Assembly (NCBI RefSeq): GCF_032883915.1
Contig: NZ_CP120717.1
Location: 3,355,697-3,419,696, forward strand
Direction: 5' to 3'
DNA length: 64,000 nucleotides
Source: Endozoicomonas sp. 8E
Lineage (GTDB): Bacteria > Pseudomonadota > Gammaproteobacteria > Pseudomonadales > Endozoicomonadaceae
Part shown: positions 1 through 7,428 of the stretch, one piece after another
Layout of the letters: the number at the start of each line of letters is the position of its first letter
Position numbering within the stretch: position 1 is the stretch's first letter
Notes under the pieces: model-generated
Told to the model about the DNA's origin: nothing
Database searches by the model: none
The model's input: the letters and a program-made list of their open reading frames with translations, nothing else
Made by a program: the position numbers and the translations under genes

Positions 1-646
1 CCTGAAGGCTGATTTTATTCTGCATGAAAGCTTTGCGGATCATCTGAGCAGCCAGATCAGAGGACTCCCTCTCATGGACTTCCCAGGTCACAATCATGCG
101 GCTATAGACGTCCAGAACCAAATAGAGATAATAATATTTACCCCTGATCGGCGACCCCAAAAATGTTATATCCCACGACCAGAGCTGATTCGGAGCCGTA
201 GCCCGATGCGATGTCGGCTTCCGCTTTGCGGGCTTCTGACTGCGACCGCGATGATGCTGTTGATTATGGGCCTTCAGCACTCGATAAAAGCTTGACTCAG
301 AAGCCATATAAACACCTTCGTCGGCCAGTGTCGGTACAATTTGGCATGGCGACTTACTTTTGAATCGCTCGCTGTTACAGACTTTCAGAATCTCGTTTTG
401 CTCACTCTTGGTTAGTTGGTTGGCAGGCATTGTCCGGTCTGCGTATTGACGCTGATCTTCCCGCACCTGTTCTACATCTTTTTGCCAGCGCTGAACCGTG
501 CGTATCGACAGGTTGAGCGCAGCACAGGCTTTCACTTTACGTGCACCCTGTGAAACAGCTTCCTGGATTAAAGCAACGGCTTCCTTGCGATCAGGGAGAG
601 GAATCAATCGTCCTCGCGCTCCCCCCAGATCGCGTTTGCCTTTTTT
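1..646 (-). CDS. IS3-family transposase OrfB (DDE integrase), partial
   Basis: Translating the -1 frame from the slippery site gives a continuous reading frame to the window edge. It contains an HTH_21-like region (KACAALNLSIRTVQRWQKD), then the start of the rve/DDE core. WSWDIT carries the first catalytic Asp, and LDVYSRMIV follows in the position of the second Asp. The final Glu lies off the window. There is no independent start codon with a convincing Shine-Dalgarno sequence, consistent with expression as an OrfAB fusion. No stop interrupts the visible part, so this copy may be active. Confidence 0.85.
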
Positions 647-1101
647 GTTAGAACCAACAGTGCTGCGGTTTCAGCAAGTGCCTTGTCTTTGCGTTTGAGT
701 TCTTTTTCCAGTTTCTGGATGCGCTTCTTGTCATCTCGTCTGGCAGCGGCCTGTACCTGACGGGATTCAGCAGGCTTTGTGCTGCCTGCGATAAAATCAG
801 CTTTCCACTGCTGCAAGTCTTCATAGTAGAGACCCTTCTTACGACAGTATTCGGATAGCTCTGTTGTGTTCATGTTGGCGGTTTCCATCAGAACCGCGAA
901 CTTGTTTTCAGCACTCCACTGCTGAGGATTCTTACCATCACCGGGCACGGCTACACCTTGCGCTTTTGCCTGTTTGCGCCAAGTATACAGGGTTGCATCA
1001 GTAATGCCGGTTTCTCTTTTAAGCTGAGCCACGGAAACATTATTTGGCGGCATCATCTTCTGGATAATGGACTCTTTCATTTCTTTGGAGTAGCGAGTCA
1101 T
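604..1101 (-). CDS. IS3-family transposase OrfA (HTH subunit)
   Basis: This is a 165-residue IS3 OrfA-type protein. It begins with an HTH_Tnp_1-like segment (residues about 1-50, with GITDATLYTWRKQAK as the recognition-helix region) and ends with a lysine-rich coiled-coil, leucine-zipper-like stretch (about 125-155) of the kind that multimerises OrfA with OrfAB. The tail reads AIWGEREDD before the stop. A run of six A and one G on the minus strand (640-646) is phased A AAA AAG in this frame, the canonical -1 slippery heptamer. The -1 frame is open from there into orfB, so OrfAB is probably made by programmed frameshifting. OrfA alone would regulate DNA binding. Confidence 0.88.
   Translation of the reverse strand: MTRYSKEMKESIIQKMMPPNNVSVAQLKRETGITDATLYTWRKQAKAQGVAVPGDGKNPQQWSAENKFAVLMETANMNTTELSEYCRKKGLYYEDLQQWKADFIAGSTKPAESRQVQAAARRDDKKRIQKLEKELKRKDKALAETAALLVLTKKANAIWGEREDD
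640..646 (-). promoter_or_regulatory. Programmed -1 frameshift heptamer (A AAA AAG)
   Basis: The minus strand reads AAAAAAG, phased in the OrfA frame as acA-AAA-AAG. The -1 frame is open through and beyond it into the DDE domain. This is the standard slippery site of IS3-family elements. I did not verify a downstream stimulatory structure. Confidence 0.7.
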
Positions 1102-1171
1102 AACAGCCTCTTTTTGTATGCTCTCAATTATTGAGAGTCATGAATCAAAAGAGGCGACATCTATCCTGACA

Positions 1172-1266
1172 TAGGGGGAAGACAATTCATCAAATGGGTC
1201 GGCAAGTATCGCAGATGAAAATATCTGAGAAATTAGAAATGTAAAGTAATAATAATTGGCTTTCAT
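1172..1266 (-). pseudogene. Secreted protein gene truncated by the IS3 insertion
   Basis: On the minus strand an ATG at 1266 opens MKANYYYFTFLISQIFSSA, a plausible Sec signal peptide, followed by about 12 residues (LADPFDELSSPYV). The frame then runs into the IS3 end at about 1171 and stops at 1138. Only the signal peptide and first mature residues remain. The rest of the gene, if it survives, lies beyond the element outside this window. Function is unknown. The neighbouring 121-residue secreted protein has the same orientation and may have been its partner. Confidence 0.5.
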
Positions 1267-1395
1267 TATTTTAACCTTAGTCAATGTGCAATAAAAAATA
1301 ATCCGTAATTTATAGTTCATATATTCGAGTAGTCAAAAACAAATTCAGGCATATCAAAAAAACCAGAGGACGCCTTCGGGTCTATGAGTTTGGCG

Positions 1396-1761
1396 TTATG
1401 TATACTCAAAGAAACCTTCATCAGTATCATTGTTATTATTTTGTTCATAGTGCTCATGAAGATCTTCTCGATCCTCTCGTTCCATTTCATCCAGTGCTTC
1501 CTGAAGCCAGCGTTTAGCACGATCATTAATATCTTCCTCGGAGAGAGCCGGATCTGTCTTCCTGATAGAATTACCAATAATTGTAATTACTTCTTGCTCT
1601 ATTTGAGGGCGTAATTCGTAAGGTACTCTGTTCCTATGGAGAGACTCGACGTGTTCTGTTAATAACAAGTCTTCATTTGTGACTACATAGCAGTCACCAG
1701 GTTGAGCAAAAATTTTATACGTAACTGTTAGAAGTAATAGAACAATACGCTTAGTAATCAT
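1396..1761 (-). CDS. Small secreted protein of unknown function
   Basis: The product is 121 residues with an N-terminal signal peptide (MITKRIVLLLLTVTYKIFA, probable cleavage before QPGDC) and an acidic, Asn/Glu-rich C-terminus (EQNNNNDTDEGFFEYT). I chose ATG 1761 over the in-frame GTG at 1773 because AGGTGA sits about eight bases upstream of the ATG. The mature part has one Cys close to the cleavage site, but no clear lipobox is seen. I recognise no family. The next gene downstream also encodes a signal peptide and is cut by an IS, so this locus looks like an accessory secretome cluster in decay. Confidence 0.55.
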   Translation of the reverse strand: MITKRIVLLLLTVTYKIFAQPGDCYVVTNEDLLLTEHVESLHRNRVPYELRPQIEQEVITIIGNSIRKTDPALSEEDINDRAKRWLQEALDEMEREDREDLHEHYEQNNNNDTDEGFFEYT

Positions 1762-1773
1762 TTCAATATTCAC

Positions 1774-2258
1774 CTTTAAATACTACGTTTTGTCCGGGTA
1801 GTATAGGCATAATAGTGGTTAGCAGGCAGATGTAAGATAGTTTTTCCGCTTTGTCAGTGGTAGTTAAGCAACGTACCAAAGCCAGTGCCGGCAAGCAGTT
1901 CGATGAAAAACCAGTTCAGAGTAGCTCTCAGCGGAAGAGGTCTTCTGTTTTTGAGCCAGTCTCCAATCAATCTTTGGTGTAACTTTTTGTATGTCAGCGT
2001 TGGTTCCCAGTTTTTATAAGCACCTGGTCTGGTGCTCTATTTTACTTTAGATTGGTATCATTGTTGGTGTTGCCTGTAAGGTGTTAACTCCGCTTTGAAT
2101 GACTTTCTCCCACTGATTTGAGATGACCCGTTTTCTGCCGTGTTTTTGACCTCGACTTAACAGTTAAATTCAGGTTCGTTCTTCAGCCGATTATCTATTT
2201 CGGTTGAGCCTCTCAAAAGTGCTGGATAGCAATTCTCTTTCAGCTGGTAACTTTCACT
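1774..2258. other. Intergenic, no gene seen
   Basis: About 480 bases with no credible reading frame, RNA gene or terminator. It precedes a transposase remnant and may contain more of that decayed element, but I cannot trace it. Confidence 0.4.
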
Positions 2259-2275
2259 TTTAATGTTCAGAGTCG

Positions 2276-2640
2276 TTGCATGATAAACTAAGGGATCCGC
2301 AAAGCGCGAATATGAAGACTAACAAAGGCATGGTGGAGGTTTATACCGGCGTGGTGAATCCTGACCCGAAGTATCAGTTGATTATGCATGCTGAAGTCAT
2401 TTGCATCGGGGCGGAACAATCTATTCTGATGCCACGCTCAAAGCGGGTCGACAGCACATATATTGACTGAGGAACCATCAGGTTCTCAATTACCAGGCCC
2501 GGTTTCTTGACGACAGTGGCTTCAATTGCCGGGTAGACTTGAAGCCGTTAAGGACTCTGGGTGTTGATGAGGTCAATGCAGGAAATCAGCTCAGGTATCC
2601 AGATCTTCTCTTTGATATGTATTGCACACGACTTCAGTAA
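2276..2640 (+). pseudogene. IS1182-like transposase remnant
   Basis: A 64-codon frame contains SANMKTNKGMVEVYTGVV, then YQLIMHAEV and EQSILMP. This pattern is typical of the mid-region of IS1182-family transposases (a SAxMxTxKGxxxGYTGV block followed by HAEAxGxxxEQxLLMP). The frame stops at 2470 and what follows is degenerate. Neither the N-terminus nor the remaining catalytic region can be found, so this is a fossil. Confidence 0.5.
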
Positions 2641-2843
2641 AATTCACTGATACGTTGGTGAACTACCGAAAAACTAAATGGATAAAGTGGCCTGAGAGCT
2701 ATCAAAAGTGCAGTCTGCCTGCTTCATAAATTAATGGCCTTTATAGGTCAGCAGTGATTTGAAATCAGGAAAGGTGAGTTGACACATTTAATAAGAGGAA
2801 TATAGAGATAGCAGGTGTTCTGATCCTCTCTTTCTAAAGATTT

Positions 2844-3062
2844 TCAGGTTCCATCCGGATACCCATACTCTGAGCAATAAAGATGGATATAATCTGAAAT
2901 AGCGTCTAACTGTTCGTAACTTTGAAAGAAAGGGTTGTTCAAAACCTGTGACACATAAAGGTGAACGACTGGATAAAGCTCAATGCATTCTTGAATTAAA
3001 CGAGCTAAGTAAACGTTGTTGAACCAAGCTAGCTCAAGAAATACCAGAATCGCCTGCTCCAC
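2844..3062 (-). CDS. Small protein of unknown function, GTG start
   Basis: The product is 72 residues with no signal peptide. The start is GTG at 3062, with a strong AAGGAG ribosome-binding site about six bases upstream, which argues for a real gene despite its size. The protein is predicted to be helical and rich in hydrophobic and aromatic residues (AILVFLELAWFNNVYLARLI, then YPVVHLYVSQVL) and ends in SEYGYPDGT. It contains no motif I recognise and sits alone between insertion-sequence remnants. Confidence 0.45.
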   Translation of the reverse strand: MEQAILVFLELAWFNNVYLARLIQECIELYPVVHLYVSQVLNNPFFQSYEQLDAISDYIHLYCSEYGYPDGT

Positions 3063-3529
3063 AGTTGCTCCTTTTTCTGCTTATTAAGTTTTATGTAGCT
3101 AAAGGATTTATGTATTTATTTTTTTATAATGCAACAATAGCATAAAGAGTTTAAAGAGCAATGGCATCTTTATGGTTAAATGCAACCAGCTACTAAAAAA
3201 ATAAAAATCAGTATGGTCAGGTTCTTAAAGTGTTAGCTTTTAGTTCATAGGTTAACTTTTCTGGCAAGCACATTCTTCGCCAAACTTCTTTGTGGCTTTT
3301 TGTTTGGTTTTATTCAAATTTAGACAAGCTCCCAACCATTTGGCTAATGGTTTTAATTTTAACTCTTTGCCTTGCTCAGTAGTAAATGGCGATATGGTTA
3401 ATGGAGAAAGAAGTTGTTTCAAGTCTAGTGTCTGACTATCAGATGAGGCGCTGCAAAGGCAATTAACAAATGATCCGGTTCGTTGCGGAGCTGAGCCTCT
3501 TTACCAAATTTCGCGTAAAGCACCGCCCA
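3063..3529. other. Intergenic with a possible gene fragment on the minus strand
   Basis: Mostly AT-rich non-coding sequence. On the minus strand about 3475 to 3258 a lysine-rich frame without a good start ends in KFGEECACQKS. It may be the tail of a lost gene, but coding potential is uncertain. Confidence 0.25.
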
Positions 3530-4016
3530 AACGGGCCCACAAAGAACGATTTTACCCGACGGTTGAGCAGGAAGAGCCTCTTGCCCAGTCGTTTGGTTGT
3601 GCACGATTTGTCTATAGTAATACTTTGCGCTTTCGTACCAATGCATACTACAAAGATGGAATCAGTGTTTCTCACTCACACGCAGAAAAACGTCTTGTGT
3701 TGCTCAAGTCAGAATTTCCATTCTTGAAAGAGGTTTTAAGTGTGATTTTACAGCAAATACTCCCAGATTAGTAGGAAGCATTCAAGAATTTCTGGGCTGG
3801 CAGAAGCCAATATCCCAAGTTCAAGAAAAGAGATGCAAGGCAGAGTATCCGCCTGACCAAAGCTGCATTCAGTGTAAAGGAGGGGCAGCTTTTCATTGCC
3901 AAAAGTAAAGAGCCACTGAATATCCGCTGGAGCAAAGAACTACCTTCAGAACCTTTCAGTATCACTATCAGCAAAAATCGTGCGGGGAGTGTCAGATCAC
4001 CCGTCCTAAGGTGAAC
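3530..4016 (+). pseudogene. TnpB-type (IS200/IS605 OrfB) transposon protein remnant
   Basis: The plus-strand translation gives ERFYPTVEQEEPLAQSFGC, ARFVYSNTLRFRTNAYYKDG and, after in-frame stops near 3770, EAFKNFWAGRSQYPKFKKR. These are the conserved N-terminal blocks of TnpB (RxYPTxEQxxxL, FGCARFVYN, KAFKNFFxGRxxYPKFKKK). The RuvC and zinc-finger half is missing and stop codons interrupt the frame. It cannot be functional as an RNA-guided nuclease. Confidence 0.75.
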
Positions 4017-4172
4017 AAAAACTTGTAGGGCTGCGTATAAAAATGTCTGGAAAAATACTTGCCACATCAAGTTTGTCAGACAGGCACTGAATAGATGGGA
4101 ATAAATAAAGCATTTTCAAATTTAATGTCTATTGTTATGCCTCGTCGATAAGATCTTTAGGCATATCCAATT

Positions 4173-7142
4173 ATGAGAACAGTAAGACTTTTGACTATGG
4201 TTCGCCTGTTTTTGTTATTCATTCTGGCTGTCATTTTTCCTCTTGTTGGACACAGTGCTGCTCTTACCAGCCTGTTGAGCTGGACAGGTTGGGTGAGTTC
4301 CTCCAAAGCCATTGAAAAAAGGAGTGAGACATTGGATGAAATTAGCAAACTGTCGTTTATAGGGCAGAGTCCGGCTCTCCATCTTACTTATGATCGCAAG
4401 TCGAATGCCGAGATTGATAATACAATTTCTGAACTGGAGAATAATCAGCTTTACATTGTAGTGAATGGCCAACCAAGTGACCGGTTTGTTTTTTGCTTCA
4501 GGACACCTCCAACATTTTCGTCGGAGAATTTGCCTTCTCCCCCTGTAATTACAAAGTCTTTAACGGGCAAGGGTATACCGGATATACAAGATGTGGGAAT
4601 GAGGCTGGTGGCACCGGCACCAGGTAGTGGTCGTTGGCAGCATGAGTACACGGCCCGATGGCGTTTATCGGCAGGTAATCAGTCGCTGGTCCTGACCGTT
4701 GAAAATAATGGTAATGAGTGGCTTATAGAACCTGAGTGTAGTGGTATTCTTTCAGAAATAATGCGTTCGCCGTCGTATACATGGGGCAATATTTTCGGTA
4801 GCAAAAAAGCATCATTTGTTGATATTTTTTACCGTAATAAACAGGCTGTAAAAAATGGGTCTGTCAGTCCTGATGACAATAGCCGTACCAGTGGGCCTTT
4901 AGCAATATCCGCAGCCCCTGATACTATCGATAACAGTGAGTCACTTACAAGCTCTGGTGGTGGCAGTTTTGATGGTGGTGATGATTTAGACGATTTATTC
5001 AAGAAAAGGCCGGGAAATGGGTTAGCGCCTCTATATTCTTTTGAATGGATGAGTGACCTGGTCAGCAGAATAATCTTGGTGCCTATCCCTTACGCTGATG
5101 GCGAAACCGTAAAAAAACAGATTTGGGATACCCGGATTCTTCTCAAAATCAAACAGGGTTGGAATGAGCAAGCGATTATTATTTCGCAGGAACTCTGGCA
5201 TAAGATAAAGATTGCAAATCTTGAAAGGAGCACTGGACTTTTTCTGGCATTGTCCAGAAATCTCGATAATCCGGAAGCTGCATTTGATCAGTACCTGAGC
5301 AGCAACCCGGCACAAGCGTCACAGGCAGAAGACTATCGTCGCTATACGCGGCAAGATTTCATTTTAAGTCCCAAACAATTACTTAGTGTGTCTGTTTTTC
5401 CGGGCCATTGCCCCACTGGGATCGGTTGCTCTGGAGGAACCAGTCAGGTTGAGAAGGAAATGGCTGACCTTGGCGCGAAGCCACCCAATTATGCCCAATC
5501 TCAAAGAGACTATGGTCGGCACCAACAAGGCAGCCGTAGTGGAAGAGAGAGTGGGGGAGATGATGGATCAGGTAGATCACCAAGCAGTGGACTATGCCAA
5601 AATTGTAATAAACCTGTTGTCGCCCTCAATAAATGCCGTGAATGCCTGAATCGTGAATCTAATTTAGTAGAGCAGGTAGCTACTAAAGAGACTCCTTCTT
5701 CAATAAGACGAAATAAGGAAATGCCGGTGTCTGAAGCAAAAGATTTTAATGCTTTAGCAATTCATGTATTTGAATGGTTTCAAACTTTGAGATCGAATGA
5801 AAAGGAGAGAATGAATTATTTTCACAATAATGATTACTATAATTTGCCAGAGCTTTATAATCTTTTATCTCATCGTTTTTTTTTAGTAAAGAATAACCTA
5901 AGTAAATTTCATTCAAAATGGGTTGAATTTACAAAAGGAAATCTGTCACTTTACTCCCTTATTTCGGAAGTCGGTGAATTGGCAAAATCGCAGGGAGTTG
6001 ATGATTATGTTGAGGTGACGAGGATTATTCAAGCGCTCGCTTTACAAAGGGAGGTGTACGAGAACGAAACTTCTTTAACACTATTGAGAAGCAAATTGAT
6101 GAATTATCTGGCGAGCAATAATCTTTTGGTGTCTGATGAGTCGGATAAAATTTTTTATTCAGAGTTACATCGCCATAAGAAAGCAGGATTAATTAATTTT
6201 ATTTATCAGTTTTTTAAATTGATTGTTCCCTTCGTAAAAGAAGAAATTGTACCATCGGGATATGAAACAATGGTGATGTTAAATAGCTTGGCCAGAGAGA
6301 TTTATGCTGAGTATTTTTTTGGTCTTCCGGATGTTGACGATGAGGGGTTATTCAACGTTATTATGTGGGGCTATGCGAGTCATAATCGATATTCTTTTAT
6401 AACTTCAAATAACAAGGATAAGTTTCTTGGAGTAAACAGTCATCAATCACTGCAAAATCTGGCATTTTTTGTTTCTGAAGATGGATTATCAACTGCTGAA
6501 GAGGTTAGCGCTATGTTTACCGCTTTGGCTATTGTAAAATCAATGTTCTCGGAATGTTTAACAAAAGTTTTTCCGGAACATGCTCTTGTAATAAAAGGTA
6601 TTCCCTATAAGCAACTTGATCTTTTAAGGACTTTTACTTCTAAAGCCAGAGGGCAGCTTTTTGAAGTGCTAAAACTTAGTGGGGAAGAAAAAAAAGACGA
6701 ATTCATACGTAGTATGTTTTTGATCTTTGGTGTGGTTCCAAAAGAACTATCTGATGAGTTGTCTAATGAGTGGGATTCCGAACTTTTTCCATTAACGCAA
6801 GCTGCTTCTCATGCAGTAGCAGATCCTCAGTACCAGTCATCAAAAATAAGAATACCGCAGTCTGTTAATTTGGACTTTGATTTGCCACAAGGGGTACTCC
6901 AGAATATTGGATTTAAACTGGACGAAGATTGGGGGAATTTTGCCAGAAGTACGTTTCTTAGTAATGCTGATATAAGAAAGATTGATGCTGATAACGATAG
7001 AGTTGAAGATAAGGCAATGGCAATGCTAGGGCTATGGCAACAATTGAAAGTCCGAATTACCTTTATAGACTTACTGGTTGTTCTTGAAAGCATTGGACGA
7101 GCTGATCTTATAGACGACATAATGGAACTTTATGCTCTCTGA
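4173..7142 (+). CDS. Secreted Death-domain protein, tandem paralogue A
   Basis: 989 residues. A Sec signal peptide (about 1-29; hydrophobic core LFLLFILAVIFPLV ending GHSAA) is followed by a beta-rich region (about 45-220) with paired cysteines (VFCFRTPP, EPECSGI). Next come a low-complexity Gly/Asp stretch (GGDDLDDLFKK), a conserved block around IWDTRILLKIKQGWNEQAI, and a zinc-knuckle-like C475-x2-C478-x9-C488-x2-C491. After a long helical region, residues about 905-985 read as a six-helix Death domain: dW..fAR, then I..D....D.AM..L..W, then TF.DLL.VL..I.R.DLi. It is the most divergent of the four copies. Family-level function is unknown. A role in contacting host cell-death or innate signalling is inference. 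Confidence 0.8.
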   Translation: MRTVRLLTMVRLFLLFILAVIFPLVGHSAALTSLLSWTGWVSSSKAIEKRSETLDEISKLSFIGQSPALHLTYDRKSNAEIDNTISELENNQLYIVVNGQPSDRFVFCFRTPPTFSSENLPSPPVITKSLTGKGIPDIQDVGMRLVAPAPGSGRWQHEYTARWRLSAGNQSLVLTVENNGNEWLIEPECSGILSEIMRSPSYTWGNIFGSKKASFVDIFYRNKQAVKNGSVSPDDNSRTSGPLAISAAPDTIDNSESLTSSGGGSFDGGDDLDDLFKKRPGNGLAPLYSFEWMSDLVSRIILVPIPYADGETVKKQIWDTRILLKIKQGWNEQAIIISQELWHKIKIANLERSTGLFLALSRNLDNPEAAFDQYLSSNPAQASQAEDYRRYTRQDFILSPKQLLSVSVFPGHCPTGIGCSGGTSQVEKEMADLGAKPPNYAQSQRDYGRHQQGSRSGRESGGDDGSGRSPSSGLCQNCNKPVVALNKCRECLNRESNLVEQVATKETPSSIRRNKEMPVSEAKDFNALAIHVFEWFQTLRSNEKERMNYFHNNDYYNLPELYNLLSHRFFLVKNNLSKFHSKWVEFTKGNLSLYSLISEVGELAKSQGVDDYVEVTRIIQALALQREVYENETSLTLLRSKLMNYLASNNLLVSDESDKIFYSELHRHKKAGLINFIYQFFKLIVPFVKEEIVPSGYETMVMLNSLAREIYAEYFFGLPDVDDEGLFNVIMWGYASHNRYSFITSNNKDKFLGVNSHQSLQNLAFFVSEDGLSTAEEVSAMFTALAIVKSMFSECLTKVFPEHALVIKGIPYKQLDLLRTFTSKARGQLFEVLKLSGEEKKDEFIRSMFLIFGVVPKELSDELSNEWDSELFPLTQAASHAVADPQYQSSKIRIPQSVNLDFDLPQGVLQNIGFKLDEDWGNFARSTFLSNADIRKIDADNDRVEDKAMAMLGLWQQLKVRITFIDLLVVLESIGRADLIDDIMELYAL

Positions 7143-7428
7143 AACCATTAACTTTTATCGATAAGTCGTTTCAAACCGTTGATTTTAGGGCATTTTAGGG
7201 CGGCGGGTAACAAGGTAGTGTCGTCAACACATGTCGCAGCCAAGCATAAGGCTCATGCCCATTGATTTTTCGGTTTCGGGACAGAGTGAAGTTGGCGTTT
7301 ATAGTAGCCTGACTGTGCATTTTAATAGTTTTCTGAGAAATATCAGATTAGGTGAGATTAAATAAAGAACATTAAATATAAGGTATATTGTTATCCCACC
7401 TCAATAAAATTTGCAGGCAAATCCAATT
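7143..7428. repeat. Duplicated spacer and 5' leader upstream of paralogue B
   Basis: The last 100 bases share with the other copies a block around GAAATATCAGA, then CTATTGTTATCC or its near form, CTCAATAAAATTTG and GGCAAATCC, directly before the ATG. The same block precedes paralogues C and D, with a weaker version before A. The duplicated unit therefore included the leader and probably the promoter. No strong Shine-Dalgarno sequence is visible; the conserved GGCAAATCC lies where one would be. Confidence 0.55.

Larger units (their letters stand above)
1..1171 (-). mobile_element. IS3-family insertion sequence, partial (runs off left edge)
   Basis: The element reads on the minus strand, with orfA followed by orfB in the -1 frame. 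Its left end lies near 1171, where the minus strand starts TGTCAGGATAGATGTCGCC, about 70 bases upstream of orfA. The other end lies outside the window. The two-frame layout, the HTH orfA and the DDE orfB are all typical of IS3. The insertion cuts a secreted-protein gene that starts at 1266. Confidence 0.85.

Noticed and set aside
1317-1577. 86-residue minus-strand frame overlapping the 121-residue secreted protein
   Set aside because: It lies in another frame of a gene with a clear signal peptide and better ribosome-binding site.
3530-4016. Active TnpB RNA-guided nuclease
   Set aside because: In-frame stops and loss of the RuvC and zinc-finger half leave only an N-terminal relic.
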